This document shows, one piece after another, positions 63,982-64,000 of a stretch of 64,000 bases of DNA. Position 1 is the first letter of the stretch. Every line of letters begins with the position of its first letter. The stretch lies in the NCBI GenBank assembly GCA_964419335.1, contig CAYQOX010000004.1:1-64000 (forward strand), given 5' to 3'. The position numbers were made by a program, and so were the translations under genes. Below the pieces are notes generated by a model. The model was not told the DNA's origin. It worked only from the letters and a program-made list of their open reading frames with translations, and did no database searches. The DNA is from CAYQOX01 sp964419335. GTDB taxonomy: Bacteria; Hinthialibacterota; Hinthialibacteria; Hinthialibacterales; Hinthialibacteraceae.

Positions 63982-64000
63982 TTCGCTTTTCGAAAGCGAA
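63982..64000. repeat. Inverted repeat at the window edge
   Basis: TTCGCTTT (63982-63989) pairs with AAAGCGAA (63993-64000) around a 3-nt loop. Its role cannot be judged because the sequence ends here. Confidence 0.4.

Noticed and set aside
1..64000. CRISPR array, insertion sequence, prophage or integron
   Set aside because: No regularly spaced repeats, no transposase, integrase or phage structural gene was seen.

Overview
The window looks like chromosomal DNA of an uncultured-type, Gram-negative-like heterotroph. It carries three orphan type II pseudopilins with the NFLNAQ(I/M)RAK N-terminus, Tat-exported Gfo/Idh/MocA oxidoreductases, 3-keto-disaccharide hydrolase (DUF1080) and DUF5060 proteins, HEAT-repeat proteins and several MttB-type methyltransferases. 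From general knowledge this mix is typical of Sumerlaeota (BRC1), Hydrogenedentota and Planctomycetota/Lentisphaerota-like lineages; I cannot fix the phylum without a tree. No phage, IS element, CRISPR or rRNA was seen. Most genes have good Shine-Dalgarno sites, and many ends carry intrinsic terminators.

Layout. 1-10.6 kb: 3' end of a PaaK-like ligase, two tandem pseudopilins, a small membrane protein, a zinc MDR dehydrogenase, an SGNH hydrolase, a di-heme cytochrome c peroxidase-like protein, a VIT-vWA protein and an unknown exported protein. 10.7-18.6 kb: an M20 peptidase translationally coupled to an SLC13/RCK anion transporter, a YfhO-type membrane protein, a polyprenyl glycosylphosphotransferase with a duplicated membrane hairpin, and tRNA-Thr(CGT). 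19-31 kb: a DUF5060 glycosidase-like protein, a third pseudopilin, purB, a B12-binding radical SAM protein, ppdK, prfA and prmC. 30.6-35.4 kb: a BatA-like vWA protein, an O-antigen-ligase/TPR protein and a shortened IspG in one run.

35.4-44.5 kb is a sugar-acid region: Gfo/Idh proteins, a UroD-like protein, and an operon GntR/LacI-type regulator - SDR - mannonate dehydratase - Tat Gfo/Idh. It is divergent from a large acidic secreted protein with three repeats. The shared promoter region contains two copies of a TTTGTATAT operator candidate, one inside the regulator's own promoter and one just after the predicted start of the divergent transcript.

44.5-51.2 kb is a corrinoid methyl-transfer operon: MetH-type reactivation domain, two non-pyrrolysine MttB homologues, a pterin-binding methyltransferase, a corrinoid protein and a SAM-dependent methyltransferase. 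Together these could move methyl groups from quaternary or tertiary amines through cob(I)alamin to tetrahydrofolate. 51.8-55.3 kb holds a HEAT-repeat protein, a Tat Gfo/Idh protein, a broken ArsR-like gene and a DUF1080 protein.

55.4-63.9 kb is a five-gene signalling run on the minus strand: hybrid histidine kinase, unknown coiled-coil protein, FapA/DUF342 protein, coiled-coil TPR protein, and a REC-PAS-PAS protein whose dimerisation/phosphoacceptor region has lost its histidine and has no ATPase domain. The best candidates for undescribed biology are the corrinoid operon, this signalling module, the truncated IspG and the triple-repeat secreted protein with its operator pair.
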